This document shows, piece after piece, positions 1 to 8,158 of a stretch of 9,730 nucleotides of DNA. The translations under genes were made by a program, and so were the position numbers. The stretch comes from a bacterium (lineage in GTDB: Bacteria; Bdellovibrionota; FAC87; UBA2466). The stretch spans positions 1-9,730 of the forward strand of contig JAIEOG010000269.1 in the NCBI GenBank assembly GCA_019750655.1. Direction: 5' to 3'. Within the stretch, counting starts at the first letter, position 1. Each line of letters begins with the position of its first letter. A model generated the notes under the pieces. It worked only from the letters and a program-made list of their open reading frames with translations, was not told where the DNA came from and ran no database searches.

Positions 1-2446
1 CCGCGGGCCATTCGTCGCTGACGTCTTTGCCCGTCTTGCCATCGAGCACCACTCTCAAAGGCGCGGTGGGGAAAAATTCGTCTCCGTACCATTGGGGGTC
101 GACGAGGCACTCCAATTGGAAACAAACTTCCAGAACCATGGGCGGAGTAGCCTTGGTGACCTTCTCCCAGCGCGCAGCAGAAACGTTTCCGAACTCTTGG
201 CTAAGGATAGCCTCCAAAGTTCCGGCCACGAGCGGGTGGTCCCAGGTCATGAGCGTAATATCATCTCGCGTGAGCGCCTTCTCCCGCGAGAAAGACATCA
301 GCATGCCTTCCGCAGGCAGCCCCGGGAAATAAGACGTAAACATCGTATCGCCCGGCTCCACAAAGAGCGTCGTGGCATCAATGTTTTCGACATGGATGCC
401 CATGCCGTCGAAAATCGATTCGAGGAACACTTTCAAACCTGCGCCGTCTTCGGTTTGGGCGATGTTCGCAACGAGATCCATGCCTGCGCGCGGATCGAAC
501 GAATTGATTTCGATGAGGCGATCGCGCCCCCCCTCGATTTGCTTGAGCGTCTCGGCGTAAGCTTGTGCGGCTTCTTCGAGGACGGACTCAAAAGCTTTGC
601 CCTTGGCCGTTTGCGGCTTGAGCAGGAATTTCTCGAGTTTTTCAAAGAACTGATCGTGCACTTTGCCGGCGCCACTTGCAGGCTTGCGGAATGCGTCGAA
701 GACCTCGTCGTACCAGCGGGTGAGGACAATCTCACGGCCACCCTCGAGATACGGCACGTGCACTTGCACGTCATTGCGTTGGCCAATGCGATCCAAGCGG
801 CCAATGCGTTGCTCCAAGACATCCGGCTCAATCGGCAAGTCTGCGAGGATCAAGTGTTTGGCGTGCTGGAAGTTGCGGCCTTCGCCACCAATCTCCGAAC
901 ACAGAAGAATGCGCGCACCATCGGGATCTTCAAAGAATGCCGCATTGCGATCGCGCACGAGAAGCGCCTGGCCTTCATGGAACTCTACGGCTTTCACGGC
1001 ATGCTCATTGAGCAGACGTTCTTTGAGCTTTACGACCAAGCGAGCCGTTGCTGCGATGAGCAGAATCTTGTCGTTCGGATTATTTTTCGAAAACTCGGCG
1101 AGCCAGGCCACTAAAGCGTCTTCGCGCACTTCGGATTCACGCTTACCTTCCGAAGGAGCGGAGATCAGGTGCTTGTGCAAAAGACGTTTCGGGAAGGAGA
1201 AATGCTCAATTTCGACGACTTTACGAGAGTTGCGGAAGTAGATTCGCCCCGTGCCGTAGTGATCTACGAGAGTGGAGAGCACCAGGCGGCGTTTTTCGGG
1301 AGTGTCGAGATCTTCCCAGCCCGCAGCGAGCTTGCCCTTCACGAGCTTAGCGATTTCCTTCTTCGTCGGTGCGTCGATCTTGGCTTCCGAGGCTAAAGAC
1401 TCGGTAAGCCGCACAATCTCGAGATAACGGCCGTGCTCTTTTTGAAAGGCTTCCCACGACGAAAACCGCTGTGGGTCGACGAGCCGCAGACGGCCAAAGT
1501 GCCCTTCCAGACCTAGCTGCTCCGGTGTCGCGGTGAGTAGTAAAAGCCCGCGCGTCTTTTTGCTCAGGGCTTCCAGGATTTCGTATTCGGCGCTGGGCTC
1601 TTCCGGCGACCAATCTACACGGTGCGCTTCATCAACGACAATAAGGTCCCACTGTAAATCGAGCAGCGATTCGCAAAATTCAGGATCTTCCAGGGACTCA
1701 AGCGCGAAGATAAAGCGCTCGTGATCGCCCAAGTCATCGCCTACGACGATACCATCTTCTTCGCTCTGCGATTCCGGCACCCAGAACGCGAGATTGAACC
1801 GGCGGAGCATTTCCACAAACCATTGGTTTACGAGCGCTTGAGGAACCAGCAGCAGCACCCGCCGCACGCGTTCCGTGGTGTGGAGCTGGTGCAAAATCCA
1901 ACCGGCTTCGATGGTCTTGCCTAAACCCACTTCATCGGCGAGAAGCGCACGCGGGAAACCGCGGCCTGCAACTTGGGAAACAACGTAAGCCTGGTGCGGC
2001 AAGAGCATCACCCGAGGGCCGATGAGCCCGCGAGTGCGGGACTTAAGCCAGGAGCCTCGGTAGTCCATGCTTTGTTTGCGCAAGCGGTAGGCGCCGAGCG
2101 GATCGACCTGTCCTGAGAGAAAACGCTCCAGGGGGCGCTGCAGGCGGTGTGCGGGAGAAATCTCTGTTTCACAGAGCAGCTGTCCCGCGCCCCCGTGGTA
2201 CCAATTTAGGCGCGCACGGATTTCCACGCGTTTCACTTCGAAGGTTGCGCCTTGAAGATCGCGGACTACTTCACCGATGCGGAACTCTAAACGCCTGAGG
2301 GGGGCCGTGCGGATATTATAGCGGCGGGTCATCTTGCCAGCGGGGTACTCGACCTCCACTGCCATTCCGTCCACAAGACGTATGAAACCGATACCCAGTT
2401 CGGGCTCGGCCTCGCTCATCCAACATTGTCCGATCTCAAAAACCAT
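1..2446 (-). CDS. rapA: RNA polymerase-associated ATPase RapA (HepA), C-terminus cut by window edge
   Basis: Swi2/Snf2-family ATPase that in E. coli binds RNA polymerase and promotes its recycling from stalled or post-termination complexes. I translated the frame through the window: it starts at ATG 2446 and stays open to base 1 (815 codons; E. coli RapA has 968 residues, so about 150 C-terminal residues lie outside). The N-terminus (IGQCWMSEAEPELGIGF) follows E. coli RapA closely. Helicase motifs in order: Walker A DEVGLGKT at 171-178, LLLVPQ near 198-203, VEMLRRFNL at 211-219, DEAH at 272-275, TATPEQLG at 305-312, SEIGGEGRNFQ in the second lobe, and the arginine-rich QRIGRLDRIGQ at 546-556. 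The RapA-type C-terminal region follows. ATG 2446 is the first start codon after the in-frame stop of the upstream RND gene; a GGAG lies 12 bases upstream, a rather long spacing. The gene is 36 bases downstream of the RND gene and probably cotranscribed. Confidence 0.95.
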   Translation of the reverse strand, partial: MVFEIGQCWMSEAEPELGIGFIRLVDGMAVEVEYPAGKMTRRYNIRTAPLRRLEFRIGEVVRDLQGATFEVKRVEIRARLNWYHGGAGQLLCETEISPAHRLQRPLERFLSGQVDPLGAYRLRKQSMDYRGSWLKSRTRGLIGPRVMLLPHQAYVVSQVAGRGFPRALLADEVGLGKTIEAGWILHQLHTTERVRRVLLLVPQALVNQWFVEMLRRFNLAFWVPESQSEEDGIVVGDDLGDHERFIFALESLEDPEFCESLLDLQWDLIVVDEAHRVDWSPEEPSAEYEILEALSKKTRGLLLLTATPEQLGLEGHFGRLRLVDPQRFSSWEAFQKEHGRYLEIVRLTESLASEAKIDAPTKKEIAKLVKGKLAAGWEDLDTPEKRRLVLSTLVDHYGTGRIYFRNSRKVVEIEHFSFPKRLLHKHLISAPSEGKRESEVREDALVAWLAEFSKNNPNDKILLIAATARLVVKLKERLLNEHAVKAVEFHEGQALLVRDRNAAFFEDPDGARILLCSEIGGEGRNFQHAKHLILADLPIEPDVLEQRIGRLDRIGQRNDVQVHVPYLEGGREIVLTRWYDEVFDAFRKPASGAGKVHDQFFEKLEKFLLKPQTAKGKAFESVLEEAAQAYAETLKQIEGGRDRLIEINSFDPRAGMDLVANIAQTEDGAGLKVFLESIFDGMGIHVENIDATTLFVEPGDTMFTSYFPGLPAEGMLMSFSREKALTRDDITLMTWDHPLVAGTLEAILSQEFGNVSAARWEKVTKATPPMVLEVCFQLECLVDPQWYGDEFFPTAPLRVVLDGKTGKDVSDEWPA

Positions 2447-2482
2447 GTCTGGGGACGACTCCGGAACCCGCCATCCTAATCC

Positions 2483-5400
2483 TTAGGCGCGATCTTGGGC
2501 AATGGCTTTTTCCCGAGCAAACAGGCTGTAGGCACAAGGAACGACGAATAAAGTGAGTGCCGTGGACACCAAGACGCCCCCAATGACGGCTAAAGCCATG
2601 GGAATGCGGCTTTCCGCGCCTGGGCCGATGGCCAAAGCGGGCGGGACCGCACCGACGATCGTAGCGATGGAGGTCATTAAAATCGGACGCAAGCGTAAAG
2701 GGCAAGCTTCCTGCAATGCCTCACGGACGCTCTTGCCCGTCTCGCGCACTTGGTTCGTAAAATCGACGAGCAGAATAGAGTTCTTTTTCACGATCCCCAT
2801 CAGCAAGACGATCCCGATCATGCTGTAGATGTTCAGTGTTTGGTGGCCGAGCCAGAGAGACAGCAACGCGCCCGAGATACTAAACGGCAATGCCATCAAC
2901 ACCGTCACCGGGTGAATGAAGCTATTGAACTGCGACGCAAGCACCATGTACGAGACGAGGATACCGAAGAAGAGTGCAAACATCAGGCTCTCGAAGGATT
3001 CGCGGAAGGTTTGCGCGCTGCCACTGATGACGGCACGGTAGTTTTCCGGGAGCTCTGTTTTTGCAAGGGCCGATACTTTCTCAATCGCCTCGGCCTGAGA
3101 GTGGCCCGGAGCAACGTTGGCAAACACGCTAATCGCGCGTTCTCGCTGCTCGCGGGAAATGGCCTGGAGGCTTGGGCGCTCTTGCAGCGTCACCACTTCT
3201 GATAAGCGAATTAGCTCACCCCGGTTATTACGCACATTGAGCTTGGAAATATCCTCGGGCCGCGTGCGTTCACCGGAAACAAGCCGCATGCGAACATCGT
3301 AACGGTGACCGCCCTTGGAATATTTGCCCACGACCACTCCGCCCATCATGGCGTTTACCGTCTGGCCGATTTCATAAATGCTCACGCCGCGTTCACGCGC
3401 TTTGTCGCGGTTGGGCACTACTTGCACTTCGGGCATGCCCGCTTGGTAGCTCGAATCCACGTCCACCACCACACCACTCGATTCCATCGATTCCATCAGC
3501 TTCTGAGTCGACTTAATCAACGTATCGAAGTCCGGGCCACGCACCGTGAACTCCACCGGGTACCCGCGCTTCGCAGAGAATCCGCCCTGCGAAGGGTCCT
3601 GGAGCATCACGCGGATATCAGGCAAGGAGCGCAGCTCTTGCCGGTAAAGGGGGATGAGCTCCTGTTGCGTGTAAGGCCGGCCCGTCTTGGGATTCTTCGG
3701 GCGCTGCGAGGGCTCTTTCAAAGTGAGAAAGAGCATCCCGGAGTTCACTTCCCCGTTACCGCCACCGACGGAACCAAAGTATTTATCTACCTCGGGACGC
3801 TTCATGAAATACTCTTCGACGAGCGCGAATTTCTTATCTGTGAAATCCAGCGACGAACCAACGGGTGTCTGCAGACGCGCCGTGAGCATACTCTGATCCT
3901 GAGCTGGCACCATTTCGCGATCGATGAACTTAAGCAGCGTCAAGCTCGCGCCGAAGAGAGCGAAGGCGCCGAGCAGCACGAGCCAGCGGAAATTCAAAAG
4001 CTTGGCAATCGTGCGGCCATACCAGTGCGCGCTCGTTTCAAAACACCATTCCACGAACTTACCAAAACGCGTCGTGCGCTCCTTCATCGACAAAAACTCC
4101 GAACAGCGCATCGGCGTGAGAGTTAGAGCTTCGAGCAGGGAAAGTGCGACTGCAATCGACAGCGTAACGCCGAATTGGAAGAAGAACTTCCCGATGATGC
4201 CCTTCATAAAAGCGACAGGCAGGAAGATGGCGATAATCGCCACCGTGGCGGCAAGGGCTGCAAAGGTAATTTCCCGCGAGCCGATCAAGGCGGCTTCTCT
4301 ACGGCCTTTACCCTCTTCCGCATGGCGGACAATATTCTCCAACACCATAATCGCATCGTCGACCACGATACCGATTGCTAGCGAAAGGCCTAGGAGCGTG
4401 AACGTGTTGAGTGTGAAACCCAACGCATAGAGCGCCATGAACGCGCCGACAACAGACGTCGGAATCGCCATAACGACGTTCAAAGTCGCCGACCACGAGC
4501 CTAGGAAGACCCAGCACACAAGTGCTGTGAGCAAAGCTGAGAGGATGAGAGTGAAGTTCAACTCGTGAATGGCCTCTTCGATAAATTTGGTGGCGTCAAA
4601 ACGCACACCGATTTCCGTGCCCTCAGGCAAAGTCTTCGCAATTTCCTCCATGCGAGCCTTTGCGGCATTCGCCACGCCGACGGCATTGGAGCCAGGCTGC
4701 TTTTTGATCCCCAAGCCCACAGCCGTTTTCCCCTGAGTGCGACTACGGCGGCGGATATCGGCCAGGCCATCTTCAATGGTCGCAACATCGCTGAGCTTAA
4801 TGGGTCGGTAGTTCACGGCGCCGCCGCGGCGGCTGATATTGAGTTTGCCGAATTCTTCCGGAGTGGGCGCTTCGCCCATCGTGCGGATGTTGAATTCCTT
4901 GTCGGCCGTTTCGATGCGGCCACTAGGGAGTTCCGCGTGTTCTTGCGTGATCGTGTCAGAGACATCGCCGGATGTAAGAGCGTACTGATTTAGCTTATCG
5001 GCGGAGAGCCAAACCCGTAGGTTCGGATCCACGTAGCCCCCAAGAAAGACTTCTCCCACTCCTTCCACGGTGGAAAACATGTCCTTGATGCGATCGCGGA
5101 CCAGCTCCATCAGCTCCTGGCTAGTGAGTTTATCGGAGCTGACCGCTAACCATAGAATGGGTTGATCCTCGGGGTTGCTCTTGCGCACGACCGGGGCGTC
5201 GATTTCTTTTGGCAGGCGGCGCACGACTTGAGCGATAGCGCTCTGCACTTCCTGCATAGCGATATCGATATTCTTGTCGAGGCCAAACTCTGCGGTAATG
5301 CTCGCGCTGCCCGTACGGGAAGAAGACGTCAGGTTCGTAACCCCCTGCACTGTCATTAGCGCATCTTCAATGGGGTCGACGACATCGACTTCCATCACTT

Positions 5401-5569
5401 CAGGTGCCGCCCCTTCCAGCCCCACGCTCACGCTGACGACTGGGTAATCCACGTCGGGGAGCTGGCTCACACCCATGCGCGAGAAACAAAGTCCACCGAA
5501 GACCAGCAGCCCGAACATCAACATCCAGGCAAAGACGGGGTTACGGATCGAAATTTCGGAGATATTCAT
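2483..5569 (-). CDS. RND-family (HAE-1 type) multidrug efflux permease
   Basis: Inner-membrane proton-driven pump of the AcrB/MdtB/MexB type, 1028 residues, the usual family length. Residues about 12-29 form TM1, and a periplasmic porter half runs to about 335. A TM2-6 block follows, with the proton-relay pair D404-D405 in IGIVVDDAIMVLEN (AcrB D407/D408). The second half repeats the layout: TM7 near 540-557, porter to about 865, then TM8-12 with K929 in GIVKKNSILLVDF (AcrB K940) and the RLRPILMTS segment near 959-967. All relay residues needed for proton coupling appear present. I chose ATG 5569 (MNISEISIRNPVF, a typical RND N-terminus) over the ATG 51 bases upstream, which would overlap the preceding gene and add an atypical tail. 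AGGGA lies 8 bases before it. The TolC-domain gene ends 11 bases upstream, so channel and pump are coupled, but no adaptor gene lies with them. Substrate cannot be told from sequence; a drug or solvent pump is more likely than a metal pump. Confidence 0.95.
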   Translation of the reverse strand: MNISEISIRNPVFAWMLMFGLLVFGGLCFSRMGVSQLPDVDYPVVSVSVGLEGAAPEVMEVDVVDPIEDALMTVQGVTNLTSSSRTGSASITAEFGLDKNIDIAMQEVQSAIAQVVRRLPKEIDAPVVRKSNPEDQPILWLAVSSDKLTSQELMELVRDRIKDMFSTVEGVGEVFLGGYVDPNLRVWLSADKLNQYALTSGDVSDTITQEHAELPSGRIETADKEFNIRTMGEAPTPEEFGKLNISRRGGAVNYRPIKLSDVATIEDGLADIRRRSRTQGKTAVGLGIKKQPGSNAVGVANAAKARMEEIAKTLPEGTEIGVRFDATKFIEEAIHELNFTLILSALLTALVCWVFLGSWSATLNVVMAIPTSVVGAFMALYALGFTLNTFTLLGLSLAIGIVVDDAIMVLENIVRHAEEGKGRREAALIGSREITFAALAATVAIIAIFLPVAFMKGIIGKFFFQFGVTLSIAVALSLLEALTLTPMRCSEFLSMKERTTRFGKFVEWCFETSAHWYGRTIAKLLNFRWLVLLGAFALFGASLTLLKFIDREMVPAQDQSMLTARLQTPVGSSLDFTDKKFALVEEYFMKRPEVDKYFGSVGGGNGEVNSGMLFLTLKEPSQRPKNPKTGRPYTQQELIPLYRQELRSLPDIRVMLQDPSQGGFSAKRGYPVEFTVRGPDFDTLIKSTQKLMESMESSGVVVDVDSSYQAGMPEVQVVPNRDKARERGVSIYEIGQTVNAMMGGVVVGKYSKGGHRYDVRMRLVSGERTRPEDISKLNVRNNRGELIRLSEVVTLQERPSLQAISREQRERAISVFANVAPGHSQAEAIEKVSALAKTELPENYRAVISGSAQTFRESFESLMFALFFGILVSYMVLASQFNSFIHPVTVLMALPFSISGALLSLWLGHQTLNIYSMIGIVLLMGIVKKNSILLVDFTNQVRETGKSVREALQEACPLRLRPILMTSIATIVGAVPPALAIGPGAESRIPMALAVIGGVLVSTALTLFVVPCAYSLFAREKAIAQDRA

Positions 5570-5577
5570 AGATGCGA

Positions 5578-5582
5578 TCCCT
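5578..5582 (-). promoter_or_regulatory. Ribosome binding site of the RND gene
   Basis: AGGGA on the minus strand ends 8 bases before ATG 5569 and overlaps the TAG stop (5583-5581) of the upstream gene. This placement supports the 5569 start and suggests translational coupling between channel and pump. Confidence 0.6.
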
Positions 5583-8085
5583 AGAGGGTTTTGCCGACGG
5601 CAGCCTGCAGCGCAGCCCAAGCCGTGAGCGTTTGGTAGCGGGCTTTATCCAAGCTGCGTTTCGTTTCCTGAAACGTGTTGAGCGCTTGGAGCACGTCCAA
5701 ATTCGTGACCAAACCAAGGCGGTAGTCTTGGTTCTGGCGGTGGTAGTTCTTTTCGGAGATCCGCGCGGCCTCTTCCAGAGCGGCAATCGTGTCGCGGCCC
5801 GTCTGGTAACTATCAAAGGCGTTTCTCAGTTCCGTTTCTGCCGAACGGCGCCCCTGCGCCAGAGCGAGTTCGCTCTGCTTCTGGATCGAGACCGCCTCGC
5901 TCACTTTTGCCGAGACGAAGCCGCCTTGGAAAACGGGTACCGTCAAAGTGAGGCCTACGTCCCACTTGATAGCGTCCTGCACACCGGTGCGCTTTAAGTA
6001 ATAGTTCCCGGTGGCCGCCAAGGAGGGAAAGTGGCCCGCTTTCGCCACGGAAATACTCTCCTCGGAGCTCAGCGCCGTTTCTCTTAGAGCGCGGATATCC
6101 GGCCGATCGGCGAGGTGATTGATGTAATCCGTCAGCGTATCCGCCTTGGGGAAAACCATCGAAGCTTGCTCCAGCGCGGTGTCGCGTTCGAGCTTCGTAG
6201 CCAGAGCAAACTGGTTGCGCGCTTGCGCGCAGGCCAAGATGGCCGCCTGCAACTGGGAACGCAACACGGCGAGCTGGGCCTGGGCTGCCAGCAACTCACC
6301 ATCGCGCGAGCGTCCAATCCGAAAGCGCTCTTGAAGGTCTTTCACGCGCCGCTCGGTGAGCTCGAGCAAGGTTTCAAGGTTCACGCGGTCTTGCTCTGCC
6401 GACAGCACGCTGTAGTAGCTTTGCGATACGGAAGAGAACAAAGTGACTTTGACTTGCTCGAGCCGTGCGATTTCCGCGCGTTTGCGAGCACGCGCGCCAC
6501 GCATGCCTGCCCACTCTGCAAACCCTTGGAAGATGGGTTGAGTTGCCGTCAGACGCGAGTTGAACTGATCGGCGAGAGCGAATTTGCTCGCAACGTCCGA
6601 GCCGCTGGTCGTCGGAGAATCCTGGCGTTGGTACGAGCCAAGAAGGTTCACGCTCGGCAGAGCCGTTGAAATCACCTGCCCGAGTTGCTCGTCCGCTTGA
6701 TCAATCTTGCGATTCTGGATCGCAACCGATTCCACCCCGCCAAGCGCTGCTTCATAAACTTGCTGCAGGTTCATCGCCGCAGGGGCGGGGGACGCCAAAA
6801 GTACGCAAGCCAGAATGGCCTTCGTTACTGCGTAAGAACGCCACTCTTTTTGGACGATGAGCCGCGCGCCGCGACTGAAGAAAAGGTACGCCCAGGCCCA
6901 TTCAGCGAGGACGAAGAGACGGTTTTTGAATCCGATTAAGTAGTAGATGTGTACGAAGAGCCAGGCCATCCAGGCTGTGAAGCCCGTGAATTGGATTTTC
7001 CCAGTCTGAGCCACCGCTTTTTTTCTGCCTATCGTCGCCATTTGACCCTTGTCCAAATACCTGAAAGGCTGTCGCGGCTTGCCTGCCAGATCGGCCAAGA
7101 GATTGCTCGCGGCCCAACGCCCTTGTTGGATCGCAACGGGAGCTAGTCCGGGAAGCATCGCGCCATCTTTACCAGCGCATGCGGCCTGATCACCGATGAC
7201 GAATACCCGTGGGTACCCCGCCAAACTCAGATCCGTCTCCACCGGCACTCGCCCGACTTTATCGAGCGGTAGCCCCAGGGTTTTTCCGAGAGAAGAAGGC
7301 TGCACCCCGGCTGCCCAAAGCACCGTGGCCGCTCGCACCTGCTCACCTCCCAGGCGCACTCCTTCTGCACTCACTTCTGTGACGCGGGAAGACGTCCATA
7401 TCTGTACGCCCAGCTGCTCGAGATCGCGCGCTGCATGGCGAGCGAGTTTCTCTGAAAAACTCGCCAGGATCCGAGGGCCCGCTTCTATTAATATTACGCG
7501 CGTCCGCGCCGGATCGATACGTTTGAAGTCGCGTGAAAGTGTAAAACGGCTGATTTCTCCGAGTGCCCCCGCGAGCTCCACGCCAGTCGGGCCTGCGCCG
7601 ACAACAACGAATGTCAAAAGCTGTTTTTGTTTTTCAGGATCTTGTTCGCATTCTGCTTTTTCGAAAGCCGTGAGCACGCGGCGGCGGATTTCGGTGGCTT
7701 GCTCGAGCGTTTTCAAACCAGGCGCGAAATCTTCCCATTCCGGGTGGCCGAAATAACTGTGCTTCGAACCACAAGCAAGAATCAAGTAATCGTACTCGAA
7801 AGCACCGGCATCGGTTTCGAGCCGCTGCGCTGGCAAGTCGACCTTCTGCACATTGGCGAGCCTTACACTCGTGTTGGAAGAAGCAGAAAACAACGATCGA
7901 ATGGGAACTGCGATTTCTGCGGGCGATAAACCCGCAGTGGCGACTTGGTAAAGCAACGGTTGGAAGAGATGGTGGTTGCGGCGATCGAGCAACACGACAT
8001 CGAGGTCTTTGCGGCGATCGAGACTTTTCGCGGCATTTAAGCCCCCGAAACCACCCCCGACGATAAAAACCCGCTTTTTCTGCAT
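5581..8085 (-). CDS. Fused type II NADH dehydrogenase :: TolC-family outer-membrane efflux channel
   Basis: One uninterrupted 834-codon frame holds two proteins that are normally separate. Residues 1 to ~412 are a complete NDH-2: FAD motif GGGFGG at 10-15, NAD(H) motif VVGAGPTGVELAG at 171-183, second FAD motif VFVIGD at 294-299, quinone-site-like APVAIQQG at 315-322, and the typical membrane-associating end (WLFVHIYYLIGFKNRL, ending SRGARLI at 404-410). NDH-2 oxidises NADH and reduces quinone without pumping protons, on the cytoplasmic face. Residues ~438-834 are a TolC/OEP channel subunit: two long helical repeats, with TQPIFQG near 525-531 and the second-repeat counterpart VPVFQGGF at 726-733, ending NLDVLQALNTFQETKR...WAALQAAVGK as in the family. 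Between them, TKAILACVLLASPAPAA (421-437) looks like a Sec signal peptide. A GGAGGG lies 4 bases before ATG 8085. The join has no conventional start codon or ribosome site for a separate channel gene. The RND gene follows 11 bases later. I know of no characterised fusion of this kind. Confidence 0.9.
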   Translation of the reverse strand: MQKKRVFIVGGGFGGLNAAKSLDRRKDLDVVLLDRRNHHLFQPLLYQVATAGLSPAEIAVPIRSLFSASSNTSVRLANVQKVDLPAQRLETDAGAFEYDYLILACGSKHSYFGHPEWEDFAPGLKTLEQATEIRRRVLTAFEKAECEQDPEKQKQLLTFVVVGAGPTGVELAGALGEISRFTLSRDFKRIDPARTRVILIEAGPRILASFSEKLARHAARDLEQLGVQIWTSSRVTEVSAEGVRLGGEQVRAATVLWAAGVQPSSLGKTLGLPLDKVGRVPVETDLSLAGYPRVFVIGDQAACAGKDGAMLPGLAPVAIQQGRWAASNLLADLAGKPRQPFRYLDKGQMATIGRKKAVAQTGKIQFTGFTAWMAWLFVHIYYLIGFKNRLFVLAEWAWAYLFFSRGARLIVQKEWRSYAVTKAILACVLLASPAPAAMNLQQVYEAALGGVESVAIQNRKIDQADEQLGQVISTALPSVNLLGSYQRQDSPTTSGSDVASKFALADQFNSRLTATQPIFQGFAEWAGMRGARARKRAEIARLEQVKVTLFSSVSQSYYSVLSAEQDRVNLETLLELTERRVKDLQERFRIGRSRDGELLAAQAQLAVLRSQLQAAILACAQARNQFALATKLERDTALEQASMVFPKADTLTDYINHLADRPDIRALRETALSSEESISVAKAGHFPSLAATGNYYLKRTGVQDAIKWDVGLTLTVPVFQGGFVSAKVSEAVSIQKQSELALAQGRRSAETELRNAFDSYQTGRDTIAALEEAARISEKNYHRQNQDYRLGLVTNLDVLQALNTFQETKRSLDKARYQTLTAWAALQAAVGKTL
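5584..6774 (-). other. TolC/OEP channel domain of the fusion
   Basis: Residues 438-834, about 397 aa, match the length of a mature TolC-family protomer. It begins MNLQQVYEAAL, the usual opening of a mature OEP domain (x-L-x-x-V/A-x-x-A-L). Long Ala/Glu/Arg/Gln-rich stretches near 530-640 and 735-800 would form the periplasmic coiled-coil tunnel, while the TALPSVNLLGSYQRQ and SLAATGNYYLKRT segments look like barrel strands. ATG 6774 codes for M438, but no Shine-Dalgarno precedes it and a start there would lose the signal peptide, so it is unlikely to be an independent start. Confidence 0.85.
6775..6825 (-). other. Embedded signal-peptide-like segment at the fusion join
   Basis: Residues 421-437 (T-K-AILACVLLA-SPAPAA) have the three parts of a Sec signal: a basic n-region (K422, with R416 and K413 upstream), a short hydrophobic core (423-431), and a c-region ending A-P-A-A with an AxA-type signal peptidase I site before M438. 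Placed after the cytoplasmic NDH-2 domain it would act as an internal signal with a cytoplasmic N-terminus. Cleavage would release the channel to the periplasm. Cleavage and export are inference. Confidence 0.6.
6856..8085 (-). other. Type II NADH dehydrogenase domain of the fusion
   Basis: Residues 1-410 form a complete NDH-2 with both dinucleotide folds and the C-terminal amphipathic membrane-binding region. The N-terminal stretch (RRNHHLFQPLLYQVATAGLSP) is characteristic of bacterial NDH-2 rather than of other disulfide-reductase-fold enzymes. Nothing required for catalysis seems missing, so the domain could be active inside the fusion. Confidence 0.9.
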
Positions 8086-8089
8086 TCGG

Positions 8090-8095
8090 CCCTCC
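8090..8095 (-). promoter_or_regulatory. Strong ribosome binding site of the NDH-2::TolC gene
   Basis: GGAGGG on the minus strand is followed by four bases and ATG 8085. It is the best Shine-Dalgarno in the window and fixes the start, which also matches the usual NDH-2 N-terminus (basic residues, then the FAD-binding first strand). Confidence 0.75.
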
Positions 8096-8149
8096 GCGCA
8101 GAAGTGTCTGTATTCTTACCACACTCACCGACGCTTTACGCCCTTTCGA

Positions 8150-8158
8150 ATTGTAACA
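8150..8158 (-). promoter_or_regulatory. Candidate extended -10 promoter for the minus-strand operon
   Basis: Minus-strand TGTTACAAT contains TACAAT (5 of 6 with TATAAT) preceded by TGn, the extended -10 arrangement that can work without a good -35; no convincing -35 lies 16-18 bases upstream. Transcription would begin near 8143, giving a leader of just under 60 bases. It is the best candidate by eye in the intergenic region, but is not proven. Confidence 0.35.

Noticed and set aside
92..1114. 340-codon plus-strand open frame
   Set aside because: It lies wholly opposite the rapA coding frame, whose minus-strand translation matches RapA residue by residue; the plus-strand protein has no recognisable motifs. 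It is an antisense shadow.
3305..4126. 273-codon plus-strand open frame
   Set aside because: Antisense to the RND permease; composition is His/Arg-rich as expected from reverse-complemented membrane-protein codons, with no family signature.
5570..5620. Upstream ATG of the RND gene (17 extra N-terminal residues)
   Set aside because: It would overlap the end of the channel domain, lacks an RND-like N-terminus (MGCAAGCRRQN), and the downstream ATG has a good ribosome site and the family-typical start.
6772..6774. ATG at M438 as a separate start of the TolC gene
   Set aside because: No Shine-Dalgarno precedes it and the resulting channel would lack a signal peptide, leaving it in the cytoplasm.
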